From: Actinomycetota bacterium
GTDB taxonomy: Bacteria; Actinomycetota; Acidimicrobiia; Acidimicrobiales; AC-14
Direction of reading: 5' to 3'
Length of the DNA: 32,950 nucleotides
Assembly: GCA_005888325.1 (NCBI GenBank)
Contig: VAWU01000049.1
Span: forward strand, 1,317-34,266
Of this stretch, positions 7,918-15,210 are shown in pieces. The position numbers were made by a program, and so were the translations under genes. Numbering within the stretch: position 1 is the first letter of the stretch; the number at the start of each line of letters is the position of its first letter. The notes below the pieces were generated by a model. That model worked only from the letters and a program-made list of their open reading frames with translations, had not been told where the DNA came from and did not search any database.

Positions 7918-8126
7918 CCGCCGACCGGCCGGCGGCGTGAGGATCGGGGCGACCGGCGCCCGTCCGCCGTCGTTGCTGACCGATCGGAGCACGCTTGAGT
8001 GACTCCTTGCCTGTTGATCACGTTGGCGGGCGGGGCCACCGCCGGGAAGGGCGCGTCCTGTTGAGGAACCCGGTGACCGGCCGCAGGTCGGATCCCTGTT
8101 AGCGAATGTTCGGTATTGCCCTTCCC
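7918..8126 (+). ncRNA. Predicted IS110 bridge RNA
   Basis: Folded by eye, the left end gives three parts. The first is a 5' hairpin (CCGCCG 7918-7923 with CGGCGG 7930-7935). The second is a stem (7960-7973 with 8020-8033, 11 of 14 paired plus one G-U) holding an internal loop and capped by a hairpin at 7986-8006. The third is a perfect stem (GGGAAGGGC 8044-8052 with GCCCTTCCC 8118-8126) holding a second internal loop. In the first loop, 7974-7985 matches the left target flank 7876-7887 at 9 of 12 bases. CTGTTG at 8011-8016 pairs with CAACGG at the right junction with one G-U. In the second loop, AGGAAC 8064-8069 equals the right end 9589-9594, and GAATG 8104-8108 pairs with CATTC 7886-7890. 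The exact transcript ends are unknown. Confidence 0.75.
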
Positions 8127-8173
8127 CCGGTTCGGTGGCTCCGGCCAGACCACTGACGCGAGAGGAGGAGGGG

Positions 8174-9580
8174 TTGCAGCTTTGTCTCGGCATCGACATC
8201 GCCTGCCGGGCCGCGCATCAAGCCACCTTGGCCGACGAGCGAGGTGAGTTCGTGTGGTCCGGACGACGGTTCCGCACCACGTCCGCCGATCTCGACGAAC
8301 TCTGGGCGCTGCTGCCGTCTGGAACGGAGCCAGGTGCAGTGACGGTCGTGATGGAGCCCACCCGCAACGCGTGGGTCCCCCTCGCGGCGTGGTTCCGCCG
8401 GCGTGGCGCAACCGTCGTCGTCGTCCCTTCGGAGCGCTGCGCCGACCTGCGGGACTACTACAACAAACACACCAAGAGTGACCGTCTTGACTCACGGGTC
8501 CTCGCTCGGCTCCCGCTGCTTCATCCCGAGGGCCTCCATCGTGAAGACGGGCTTGGTCCAGCCGACGCGCTGAAGCGAGCAGCCAAGCACCGGAGCACCT
8601 TGGTCAAACGCCGCAGCCAATGTCTGGCCCGTCTCGACGCCTTGCTCGAGCTGCTCGGCCCGGGATGGGACGCAGCGTTGGGTGGCGATCTGGCCAACGT
8701 GACACCGCTGCGGTTCCTCGCTGCCGGCTATGCCGATCCCTACGTGGTGCGGCGCCTTGGCCGGGCTCGCCTCAGTCGGTTCATCTACCGCCATTCGCGT
8801 GGCGCGTGGGGTGAGGAGCGAGCGATCGAGCTGCTCGAGGCCGCGGACGCGACCTTGGCGCTGTGGGATGGGGAGCTCGACTACACCGAGCTGGCCGAGG
8901 ACATCGCCATCGAGGCGAGGTTGGCGCTGCAGCTGACCACCGAGGTGAAAGAGCTCGACGAGCGCGTGACGGCCCTCATGACGAAGCTTGATCCCAACCG
9001 GATCCTGACGTCGGCTCCCGGCGTCGGCGACATCACCGCCGCGGCCATCCTGGGTCGGCTCGGTGACCCGAATCGGTTCCGCTCACTGCGTGGGGCTCGA
9101 GCGTTCAGCGGGCTGGTGCCGTCCCTCGACGCCTCGGGGATCGCCGGTGCCCATGGTGGTCCGACCAAACGGGGTGACGCCGTCCTCAGAGAGGCGCTCT
9201 TCCTCGCCGCTGATCACGCGCGCCGCCAGGACCCGACGCTCGCCGCTCGCTACCACCGGCTGATGACCGTGACCGGCAAACACCACAACTCCGCGCTGTG
9301 CCACATCGCGATGGCGCTGCTGACACGCATCATCGCCTGCTGGCGCAACGGTGTGCCCTACCAACTCCGCGACGTCGACGGTCGAGTCGTCGACGTCGCG
9401 GAGGCACGGGCGATCATCGCTGAGCGCTACTGCATTCCCGAGGACGTGCGCCGGAAGAAGCGTTCCGTCACCCACACGCAGCACGTCAAGCGTGGGCGAG
9501 CCGACAGAGTAAAGGAGTCGCTAGGCGCTCCGTCTGCCGACCCGCCCACGAGGAGGCTAGAAGCGCCTGCGAGGGGTTGA
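8174..9580 (+). CDS. IS110 family transposase (bridge-RNA-guided DEDD/serine recombinase)
   Basis: A 468-residue recombinase that, with bridge RNA, joins the element's ends to target DNA. The N-terminal RuvC-like DEDD domain shows LCLGIDIACRAAHQ (first Asp), VVMEPTRNAW (Glu) and KHTKSDRLDSRVLA (Asp pair). A coiled linker follows. The C-terminal Tnp domain has APGVGDITAAAILGRLGD and the serine-containing stretch SGLVPSLDASGIAGAHGG. TTG 8174 is preferred because GAGGAGGAGGGG lies directly upstream and IS110 proteins start close to the first Asp. An in-frame GTG at 8135 would add 13 residues. No frameshift is seen, so it is probably active. Confidence 0.9.
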   Translation: MQLCLGIDIACRAAHQATLADERGEFVWSGRRFRTTSADLDELWALLPSGTEPGAVTVVMEPTRNAWVPLAAWFRRRGATVVVVPSERCADLRDYYNKHTKSDRLDSRVLARLPLLHPEGLHREDGLGPADALKRAAKHRSTLVKRRSQCLARLDALLELLGPGWDAALGGDLANVTPLRFLAAGYADPYVVRRLGRARLSRFIYRHSRGAWGEERAIELLEAADATLALWDGELDYTELAEDIAIEARLALQLTTEVKELDERVTALMTKLDPNRILTSAPGVGDITAAAILGRLGDPNRFRSLRGARAFSGLVPSLDASGIAGAHGGPTKRGDAVLREALFLAADHARRQDPTLAARYHRLMTVTGKHHNSALCHIAMALLTRIIACWRNGVPYQLRDVDGRVVDVAEARAIIAERYCIPEDVRRKKRSVTHTQHVKRGRADRVKESLGAPSADPPTRRLEAPARG

Positions 9581-9597
9581 CATCGGTTAGGAACTCA

Positions 9598-9884
9598 ACG
9601 GTCCCGGTTACAAGAGCCACGACTGGGCGACGCGCTGTGCCGAGCTCGACCTGCGGCACAGCCGGATCCGTCCCTACCGGCCTCAGACCAACGGCAAGGT
9701 CGAACGCTTCAATCGGACGCTGCTCGACGAGTGGGCCTACGTGCGGCCCTATCGTTCAGAAGCCGAGCGTCTTCGGCGACTTGAACGCTTTCTTCACGAC
9801 TACAACCATCACCGCGGCCACACTGCCCACGCCGGGCGCCCACCCATCGAGGCCGTCAACAACGGTGCGAGCCGTTACATCTAG
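9598..9884 (+). pseudogene. IS481-type transposase, C-terminal part
   Basis: About 95 residues of the DDE integrase core, downstream of the IS110 insertion. Key elements are RIRPYRPQTNGKVERFNRTL, containing the catalytic glutamate, and FLHDYNHHRGHTAHAGRPP, followed by the usual tail EAVNNGASRYI and a TAG. It has no start of its own, and the IS110 stop lies 18 bases upstream. It continues the frame of 7797-7887. Confidence 0.85.
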
Positions 9885-9922
9885 CTCTCGCCGGAGCGAC
9901 ACCGGTCGTATCCGACACCGAG
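9882..9922 (+). repeat. Dispersed 41-bp repeat, copy 2 (IS481-type right end)
   Basis: It begins at the TAG of the IS481 transposase and matches 5761-5801 at 36 of 41 bases. Its position next to the transposase stop marks it as the right terminal sequence. Similarity to copy 1 ends after CCGAG; beyond that the flanks differ. Confidence 0.65.
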
Positions 9923-9932
9923 TGGGGTCGCG

Positions 9933-10298
9933 TCACTTGCGGGTCCATCTGAACGGCCTCGCGAGTCGTGCGCTCCAGCGCACGGCCTCCACGCCGCGTC
10001 GCCGCAGCTCCTCGACCGCGCGACGAGGGTCGAGCGTCTGAACCCGAAGACAGTGCGACTTGGTGGGTCCGTCCGTTGCGCGCGTGCGAGCCGTGAGCGC
10101 GTCGGCGACGGCATCCGCCAGCAGGCACGCGAGCTGGAACATCGCTCGCTGGGAGGCGACAGCTTGGTCGTTCCGTACGTCGTCGGCGATGAAGTCGTCG
10201 ACCCAGGAGGCAGCCTCGACCTCGACGCGCAGACGCGGGTCGGAGCAGTCGGGCGGTGGCGCGAGCACGCGCTCCTGGACGGCTTCGGCGACGCCCAC
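9933..10298 (-). CDS. Orphan hypothetical protein, 121 aa
   Basis: The minus-strand frame from GTG 10298 encodes a soluble, alternately acidic and basic protein. Likely helices are VEAASWVDDFIADDVRND and QLACLLADAVADALTAR, with a basic tail (RPFRWTRK). No known family or motif is recognised. The stop lies 10 bases from the IS481 right end, so the insertion sits just beyond this gene. The start is weakly supported, since no clear ribosome binding site precedes it. The composition is protein-like and unlike the shadow frames, so a real gene is plausible. Confidence 0.5.
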   Translation of the reverse strand: MGVAEAVQERVLAPPPDCSDPRLRVEVEAASWVDDFIADDVRNDQAVASQRAMFQLACLLADAVADALTARTRATDGPTKSHCLRVQTLDPRRAVEELRRRGVEAVRWSARLARPFRWTRK

Positions 10299-10645
10299 GA
10301 TGCCGTGCCATCGTCGAGGCGCTCGGCGGCTTCGAGCGACTGCTCAGGCGATGACGCGGTTCATTCCGACGAGGAAGGAGCCGGTTGCTTGACGATGGTG
10401 CCCGGCGGGTGCCGGGTCGTCTGTCGAAGTCGGCGGCGCTCCTCACCCACCAGATGCGCGAGGAGGACGCGCGGAATGATCGACGTAGAGCCGGTCGCGC
10501 CCACGGCCTCTTCGTGACACGCACCGGGGCTACCGCGCAGCGCCGATTGGGGCTTGTGGACAAGATTCGGGTTGGCGTGTAGTGCGTGAGGTTGAGAGCG
10601 AAAGTGCCGCGGCCGCGCGCCGCGGCGTCGTATTAGTGCGGGAAA
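10299..10645. other. Gene-poor stretch
   Basis: About 350 bases between the orphan minus-strand gene and the small repeat-containing ORF. Open frames on both strands are rich in Arg and Ser and have no start signals. Nothing recognisable was found. Confidence 0.35.
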
Positions 10646-10750
10646 ATGAGACCCGACGAACCCGACGAGCCCGACGAGCCCGACAAACCAACGCACGCCT
10701 GCAGCGAGCACGCACGCGTCCTCAAGCTGCTGCCGATAGAGCAGGCGTGA
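10646..10750 (+). CDS. Small leader-like ORF with Pro-Asp-Glu repeats, 34 aa
   Basis: ATG 10646 opens a short frame that begins MRPDEPDEPDEPDKP, encoded by four tandem copies of a 9-base unit (10652-10687), and ends in the TGA of GTGA at 10747-10750. That overlap is the start of the Excalibur protein, which suggests translational coupling. The ribosome binding site is weak (GCGGGAAA). It could be a short regulatory leader or a chance frame; no homologue is recognised. Confidence 0.35.
   Translation: MRPDEPDEPDEPDKPTHACSEHARVLKLLPIEQA
10652..10687 (+). repeat. Tandem 9-bp repeat, four units
   Basis: Four consecutive units of the form CCCGACGAG, with the first and last units ending in A bases. 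In the small ORF's frame they encode Pro-Asp-Glu (last unit Pro-Asp-Lys). Such units can slip and change copy number. Confidence 0.8.
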
Positions 10751-11223
10751 ACGACGACTTCGGCGCGGCCGAGTCGGCCGCGCGTGACGGCGCTGATGGG
10801 CGGCCAGGGGCTTCGGAGGGCGAGAGCATTCGCGCGTGTCAGGTCGGCGACTCCCCCGTCCTCAGCCCCGAACAGCAGCAACAACCTGACGCGGCTTACC
10901 TGGCAGCCCGGGAATTCAACGAGTGGAGAAAGCTTCACCCCCTCCCAGAGCACCCGGCTCCGTGGGTCAACTGCCCGACGCCGTGGCGCAAACTCGTGGT
11001 GGGTGTCGTCGTGGCCCTCGCCGCCCTCTCGGCGGTCGAGATCGCCACCAAGGCAATCCTTGTCCTCGACCCGCCGAAGCGCTGCTCCGACTTTTCGACA
11101 AGGCAGGCCGCCCAGGCGTACTTCGACCACAGCGGCCCTCAAGGGGACGAGCCCCCTCCGCTGGGAACCCGTACCAATCTCGACGCAGATGGCGATGGGG
11201 TTGCCTGCGAGTCGCTGCCGTGA
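10747..11223 (+). CDS. Membrane-anchored Excalibur calcium-binding-domain protein
   Basis: A 158-residue protein with an acidic, Gln-rich N-terminal region, a predicted membrane helix (KLVVGVVVALAALSAVEIAT, about residues 79-98) and an extracytoplasmic Excalibur domain at the C-terminus. That domain is recognised by CSDFSTRQAAQAYFDHSG and the calcium-loop-like NLDADGDGVACESL. Excalibur domains occur in cell-surface and nuclease-like proteins, and the DxDxDG loop is thought to bind calcium. GTG 10747 is chosen because it overlaps the stop of the preceding small ORF. The longer open frame from 10582 reads through low-complexity Arg-rich sequence. Its role at the cell envelope is inferred. Confidence 0.75.
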   Translation: MNDDFGAAESAARDGADGRPGASEGESIRACQVGDSPVLSPEQQQQPDAAYLAAREFNEWRKLHPLPEHPAPWVNCPTPWRKLVVGVVVALAALSAVEIATKAILVLDPPKRCSDFSTRQAAQAYFDHSGPQGDEPPPLGTRTNLDADGDGVACESLP

Positions 11224-11658
11224 ACAGCCGCGTCATTGTCCGTCGACCGCCACCGAATCCTCGGCGCGCCCACCGCTGCCGACGACTGCTCGAACCAAAG
11301 AACGTCACCGTCCCTTTTTAGGGAGGGTCGGCGCACCGGTCGGCCAACCGCCGCAGGATCACTCCGAGACCCGCTCAGGCCTTTCCCCTCCTGTGGGTGG
11401 TCGAAAACTCGTCTGGCACCGGTGACCTGCGGCTTTGCCCGAGCGGCGGTCATCGTGCGTTGGATCTCCGGAACGGCGCAATCCACCCGAATCGTCCCGT
11501 CGCGGACATGCTCGGCCCCTCGTACGCTGTCTGACGGGTGGACCCGGATCGAACCGTTTCGCAGTATTCGCGAGCTGCTGGTTCGTCGGGGCTCCAGCGA
11601 GCTCGGGGCGGACGGGCGGCACCGCGACGAACCATGCCCGCGTCGTAGCGTTACGGGC
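11224..11658. other. Gene-poor stretch
   Basis: About 435 bases with no supported gene. The downstream cupin gene's frame is open through most of it, but without domain similarity or a ribosome binding site. A short inverted CCCT-TTTT-AGGG element near 11311-11322 might end transcription after the Excalibur gene. Promoter signals for the next gene were not resolved. Confidence 0.35.
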
Positions 11659-12180
11659 GTGGCGCAGGATTCGCTCTCGGCGTCCGAGGTCATCGAGCTC
11701 CTCCATCTCGCGCCGCACCCAACGTGCGGGTTCGTTGCCGAGACGTACCGCAGCGTCAACCGAATCGTGGCTGGCGGCTTGCGCGCACCGTTCGCTGACG
11801 GGCGCCCGGTCGGCAGCGCGCTGTACTTCCTGGTGACGCCCGAGCGGCCGGTGCGGCTGCACCGCATCCGCAACGATCAGCTGTACCACCGCTACCTGGG
11901 CGATCCTCTCGAAGTGTTGGCCCTCTACCCCGACGGGTCGCACGCGGTCGAAGTCGTCGGGCCTGATCTCGCCGCGGGCAACAAGGTGCAGCTGTTCTTG
12001 CCAGGCGGGACCTTTCATGCCGCGCGGCTGCGCGCGGGCGGCAGCTGGTTCCTCGGCGCGAGCACCGAGTGGCCCGGTGTCGAACCGTCCGACGTCGAGT
12101 TGGGCGACGTCCGCGCGCTGCAAGAACGATTTCCGGGCGCGTCAGCGTTCCTCGCTGAGTTCGCGCGCTCGGCGCCGTAA
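11659..12180 (+). CDS. Cupin-like DUF985 family protein
   Basis: The 173-residue product matches the DUF985 (Cupin_5) family, small beta-barrel proteins with a cupin fold and no firmly assigned reaction. Characteristic stretches are ASEVIELLHLAPHPTCGFVA, ALYFLVTPERPVRLHRI, DQLYHRYLGDPLEVL and the C-terminal WPGVEPSDVELGD. GTG 11659 is chosen because the family begins here; the open frame reaches 11236 through unrelated sequence. It is followed after 24 bases by the start of a broken wax-ester-synthase-like gene with its own ribosome binding site. Confidence 0.87.
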   Translation: MAQDSLSASEVIELLHLAPHPTCGFVAETYRSVNRIVAGGLRAPFADGRPVGSALYFLVTPERPVRLHRIRNDQLYHRYLGDPLEVLALYPDGSHAVEVVGPDLAAGNKVQLFLPGGTFHAARLRAGGSWFLGASTEWPGVEPSDVELGDVRALQERFPGASAFLAEFARSAP

Positions 12181-12204
12181 CGCGGTGGCATCGAGAGGGG
12201 AACG

Positions 12205-12375
12205 ATGACGGCGCTCGAGCCGTTGGAGCCCGAAGACCTACGCATTCTGCGATTGGAATCGCCGACGGTCGCCGGCCATACGTGCAAGGTCGCGATCTTC
12301 GATCGCGTTCCGCATGCTCCGCCGCTGGAGTTGTTTCGGGAACGTGTCGCAACGCGCATCGCTCGAGTCCCGCGT
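12205..12375 (+). pseudogene. Wax ester synthase/diacylglycerol acyltransferase-like, N-terminal fragment
   Basis: ATG 12205, preceded by GAGAGGGGAACG, opens a frame whose first 50 or so residues match the start of WS/DGAT enzymes, which make storage lipids from acyl-CoA. The match is EPEDLRILRLESPTVAGHT, a hydrophobic strand, then LELFRERVATRIARVPR. After that the sequence loses similarity, and the catalytic HHxxxDG motif is absent. The frame stays open to 12828 but the rest is Arg/Ser/Cys-rich. It is a truncated gene with intact initiation signals. Confidence 0.65.
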
Positions 12376-12742
12376 TGCGTGCGCTGCTTCCCTCGGTACG
12401 GTCGATTCGACAGCTCGGGATGCTCGAGCCGGATGAGCGCGAGCCCGGGGATGGCACGAGCCACCGTTCAGGCCACCTTCGGCATCGACGTTCGACCGGT
12501 GTTGCCGATGATCTGTGCCTACGCTCGTGATCCACGCCACCGACGACGCTGTTCCCGTCCAGGGGGGAGGAGCGGAAGAGGGCGGCCGGCAAGAAGCAGC
12601 GGTAACCTTCAGCCCGTCGCCCCCGGGGGCCTGGGAAACGACTCGGCATCACCGTGCGGAGCCATCCGTCACCGGGGCGGCGTCGCGTGTGCGACCCGAT
12701 ATCCGCAGGTGAGCGCGACCGAAGCCCACGCTCTACTGAGCA
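12376..12742. other. Mosaic stretch with a possible alpha/beta-hydrolase scrap
   Basis: Only one short protein-like element is visible: PTLVIHATDDAVPVQ, encoded at about 12518-12562 on the plus strand. It resembles the strand and acid residue near the C-terminus of alpha/beta hydrolases. The surrounding frames carry no further homology. The region appears to be joined gene scraps between the WS/DGAT fragment and the lipoprotein gene. Confidence 0.35.
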
Positions 12743-13678
12743 CTACCGAGGCGCAGCCTCGAGCGTGGCGAACGGGAAGCGGGCGACGTCGCGACGGAGC
12801 CGGTCGAGGGCGTCGTTGTCGTCCTTGAGGTAGCGGTCGAAGACGTCGAGGCTCGCTTGTGCCACCAGGTGGAAGTCGGGCGGCCCGTCCCGGTAGGGCG
12901 ACGTGTGCCCGCCACCCTTGATCGTCACGAAGAACTTCGGGGGCTTGGCCTGCTCGAAGAGGCCATGGCCGGCGGCGAGGGGAAATTCGGCGTCCGCATC
13001 GCCGTGGAAGAACAGCACCGGCGTCGCGGGAACGCCCTTGAAGTAGGTGCCGCCCTTGAACGGCGGGCCGATGACGGACTCGAGGATGACGGCGTCGACG
13101 CGCTTGTCGTGGCAGCAGGTGTTGAACCCGCTGGCCAGCGCATCGATCGCGCCCGAGGAGTGACCGGCAACGGCCACGTGGTCGACGTCGACGAGGCTGG
13201 AGTCCTCCGCGCCGAGCTTCGTGATCACGAACGTCTGGTCGGCAGGCTCGTTCACGATGTCCTCGGTGACGGCCCCGAAGGGCAGGCCCCGGACCGTCAG
13301 GGGATGCCGGACCCCGGCCACCACGTATCCGGCACGGGCCCAGATCCGAAAGGAGGCCGCGTACTGCTGGGGCTCGCCGCTGCGCCCGTGGCTGAAGACG
13401 ATGAGCGGGAATGGCCCCTTGGCGGGCTTGGCGTCGGCCACCTCGGCGTCCGACGGCACGCCCTCGGCCGGATACCAGAGGTTGGTGACGAGCCGGCGCC
13501 GGGGCGCGTCGGGCTGGGTGTTCCTGGCGTCCAACGCCCGGCTGTCGTCGACGAACGTGACCGTGCGCACGCCCACCGCGTAGGGCCCTGTCGTCTGCTG
13601 CGACGCGTCCTTCTTGTCGCCGCACGCGGAACCGACGAGGACCACCGCGAGCAGCAGGCCCAGGAGACGGCGAGTCAC
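12743..13678 (-). CDS. Secreted lipoprotein alpha/beta hydrolase (PAF-acetylhydrolase/dienelactone-hydrolase-like)
   Basis: A 311-residue exported hydrolase. The signal peptide RRLLGLLLAVVLVGSAC ends in a lipobox-like cysteine at about residue 19, so the protein is probably anchored on the outer face of the membrane. The strand LIVFSHGRSGEPQQYA holds the oxyanion region, AVAGHSSGAIDALASG the nucleophile elbow (GHSSG), LFFHGDADAEFPL the acid, and TIKGGGHTSPY the catalytic histidine. All catalytic elements of a serine esterase are present. The start is GTG 13678, directly before the signal peptide, without a strong ribosome binding site. The substrate may be a lipid or polyester; this is not shown by sequence. 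Confidence 0.87.
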   Translation of the reverse strand: MTRRLLGLLLAVVLVGSACGDKKDASQQTTGPYAVGVRTVTFVDDSRALDARNTQPDAPRRRLVTNLWYPAEGVPSDAEVADAKPAKGPFPLIVFSHGRSGEPQQYAASFRIWARAGYVVAGVRHPLTVRGLPFGAVTEDIVNEPADQTFVITKLGAEDSSLVDVDHVAVAGHSSGAIDALASGFNTCCHDKRVDAVILESVIGPPFKGGTYFKGVPATPVLFFHGDADAEFPLAAGHGLFEQAKPPKFFVTIKGGGHTSPYRDGPPDFHLVAQASLDVFDRYLKDDNDALDRLRRDVARFPFATLEAAPR

Positions 13679-13744
13679 CGGACCAACGGTACCGGTGCGA
13701 GCCCGAAATGCAGGGCAGCCCTGTCGGGTGTCAAAAGTCGATCG

Positions 13745-14164
13745 TCACGCTGCAACGAGTTCGTACTCGTGCATGAGTCCTCCAAGAACGTCGTGACGCT
13801 CGAGCTGCTCGAATCGTGGATCGGTCGTCGGGTCACACGGAGGACCGTCCGGCGCGACGAGGCCAAGACCGCGATGAGGTCGGTCCTGGTTGTAGTGACC
13901 AACGAAGATCTTCAGCACTCGTTCAAGGTGGCGGTGGTTGAGGATGAGCAGTTGATCCAGGCACTCGCGCCGGACGGTGCCGACCCAGCGCTCGGCGAAC
14001 GCGTTGGCCACTGGCGTCCGCACTGGAGTGCGGACGATCTGGGCGCCGACCGAGCGCCAGATGTCGTCGAAGGCACGGCTGAACTTGGCGTCGCGATCGC
14101 GGATCAGGTGGCGAGGCACAACGCCTCGGCTCGGCCCCGACCAGGACGGGCTGGGCTCGGACAT
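13745..14164 (-). pseudogene. DDE integrase-core transposase, C-terminal fragment
   Basis: About 139 residues of a retroviral-type integrase core. Visible are HLIRDRDAKFSRAFDDIW (second catalytic Asp), VANAFAERWVGTVRRECLD (catalytic Glu) and VGHYNQDRPHRGLGL near the end. The N-terminal helix-turn-helix and the first catalytic Asp are missing. The apparent ATG at 14164 is internal, and the preceding codons are not transposase-like. No matching terminal repeat was found. It is an IS relic between the lipoprotein gene and the XRE regulator. Confidence 0.75.
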
Positions 14165-14279
14165 CGGATCGAGTCGAGTTCGTCGACGGCCACGGCAGAC
14201 ATGGCACTCATGTTGAGGCCATCAGCGTCGAGTAAGGAGGCGACACCTATAGGGGGTACTGTCAGCCCCTCCCTACGAG

Positions 14280-14304
14280 CTCGTCACGCCGTAGCCTGGA
14301 CGCT
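14280..14304 (+). promoter_or_regulatory. Possible leaderless promoter of the XRE regulator
   Basis: TAGCCT at 14292-14297 fits the actinobacterial TANNNT -10 pattern and lies seven bases before the GTG start, with no Shine-Dalgarno sequence between them. This is the layout of a leaderless transcript. No clear -35 is visible. It is judged by eye only. Confidence 0.35.
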
Positions 14305-15210
14305 GTGACCAGCGGGAACGACATTCGTGAGTTCCTGACCACACGCCGAGCCCGCATCACCCCCGACCAGGCCGGGCTGCACGCCTATGGCGGGCGGCGC
14401 CGCGTCTCAGGCTTGCGACGCGAAGAGGTCGCCATGCTCGCCGGGATCAGTGTCGAGTACTACACCCAACTCGAGCGCGGCAGCGTGCGGGGTGTCTCCG
14501 AAGACGTGCTCGACGTCATCAGCCGTGCCCTGCAACTCGACGACGTCGAACGCGTCCACCTGTCCGACCTCGTGCGCGCGGCCAAGCAACGACCGATCCG
14601 CGGCCGCCACACAACCGAGCGCGTCCGTCCCGGCGTGCAACGCGTCCTCGACACCATCACCGAGTCCGCCGCGTTCGTGCGCAACGGCCGTCTGGACATC
14701 CTCTCCGCCAACCGCCTCGGCTACGCCCTGTACTCCGAAGCGTTCGCCAACCCCGAACGGCCGGTGAACCTCGCCCGATTCGTGTTCCTCGACACGCGAG
14801 CCCGCGAGTTCTACGCCGACTGGGACGGCATCGCCGACGCCGGCGTCGGCAGCCTTCGAGCCGAAGCCGGCCGCGACCCCTACGACCGCGACCTCGCCGA
14901 CCTCGTCGGCGAGCTCTCACTGCGAAGCGACGACTTCCGCGTCCGCTGGGCCGCCCACGACGTACGCCGATACCGCACCGGCACCCAACCGTTCCGCCAC
15001 CCGCTCGTCGGCGACCTCACCCTCCACTACGAAGCGCTCGCACTCACCGCCGAGATCGGCCAAACACTCATCGTCTACACCGCCGAGCCCGACTCGCCAT
15101 CTCAAGGGGCGCTCAACCGCCTCGCCAACTGGAGCACCAACCAGAACGATCCCCGGTCGTTGAACCCGAACGGCGGTGACGGCGAGTGCGAGCGCTCTGC
15201 GAGGTGGTGA
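14305..15210 (+). CDS. XRE-family regulator with MmyB-like ligand-binding domain
   Basis: A 301-residue transcription factor. The N-terminal helix-turn-helix contains RRVSGLRREEVAMLAGISVE and YYTQLERGSVRGVSEDVLD, the well-known start of actinobacterial MmyB-type regulators. The remainder is the PAS-like MmyB domain that binds fatty-acid-like ligands (LDILSANRLGYALYSEAFAN, HPLVGDLTLHYEALAL, IVYTAEPDSPSQGALNRLA). These proteins often control an adjacent oxidoreductase, which is absent here. The last 20 or so residues are unusual and overlap a truncated GH43 frame by 25 bases, so the C-terminus was probably altered by a recombination junction near 15165-15200. DNA binding should be intact. Confidence 0.88.
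   Translation: MTSGNDIREFLTTRRARITPDQAGLHAYGGRRRVSGLRREEVAMLAGISVEYYTQLERGSVRGVSEDVLDVISRALQLDDVERVHLSDLVRAAKQRPIRGRHTTERVRPGVQRVLDTITESAAFVRNGRLDILSANRLGYALYSEAFANPERPVNLARFVFLDTRAREFYADWDGIADAGVGSLRAEAGRDPYDRDLADLVGELSLRSDDFRVRWAAHDVRRYRTGTQPFRHPLVGDLTLHYEALALTAEIGQTLIVYTAEPDSPSQGALNRLANWSTNQNDPRSLNPNGGDGECERSARW

Larger units (their letters stand above)
7888..9597 (+). mobile_element. Complete IS110-family insertion sequence with predicted bridge RNA
   Basis: The boundaries come from the interrupted IS481 gene: host sequence ends ...ACCGACA at 7887 and resumes at CAACGG from 9596. The only shared bases are CA, so one copy of a CA core at each junction (7886-7887 and 9596-9597) is the simplest reading. 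The element is about 1.71 kb with about 286 bases of left noncoding sequence, one transposase gene and only about 17 bases after its stop. That layout is known for the IS110 group, whose bridge RNA comes from the left end. No inverted repeats are seen, as expected for this family. The element appears intact. Confidence 0.85.
7797..9922 (+). mobile_element. IS481-type element remnant split by an IS110 insertion
   Basis: The left piece (7797-7887) encodes DCVGFLDRAHDWFTEHDIVL and then ERVLTD. The right piece (9598-9884) continues with NGPGYKSHDWATRCAELD. Removing 7888-9597 joins them in frame as the usual LTDNG stretch of the IS481 DDE domain. The 5' third of the transposase is missing, while the 3' end and a terminal repeat (9882-9922) remain. 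The IS481 copy was therefore present before the IS110 element and was already, or later became, 5'-truncated next to the recombinase fragment. Confidence 0.8.

Noticed and set aside
12857-14308. A 483-codon plus-strand open frame
   Set aside because: It is antisense to the lipoprotein hydrolase and the transposase fragment, which carry the recognisable motifs.
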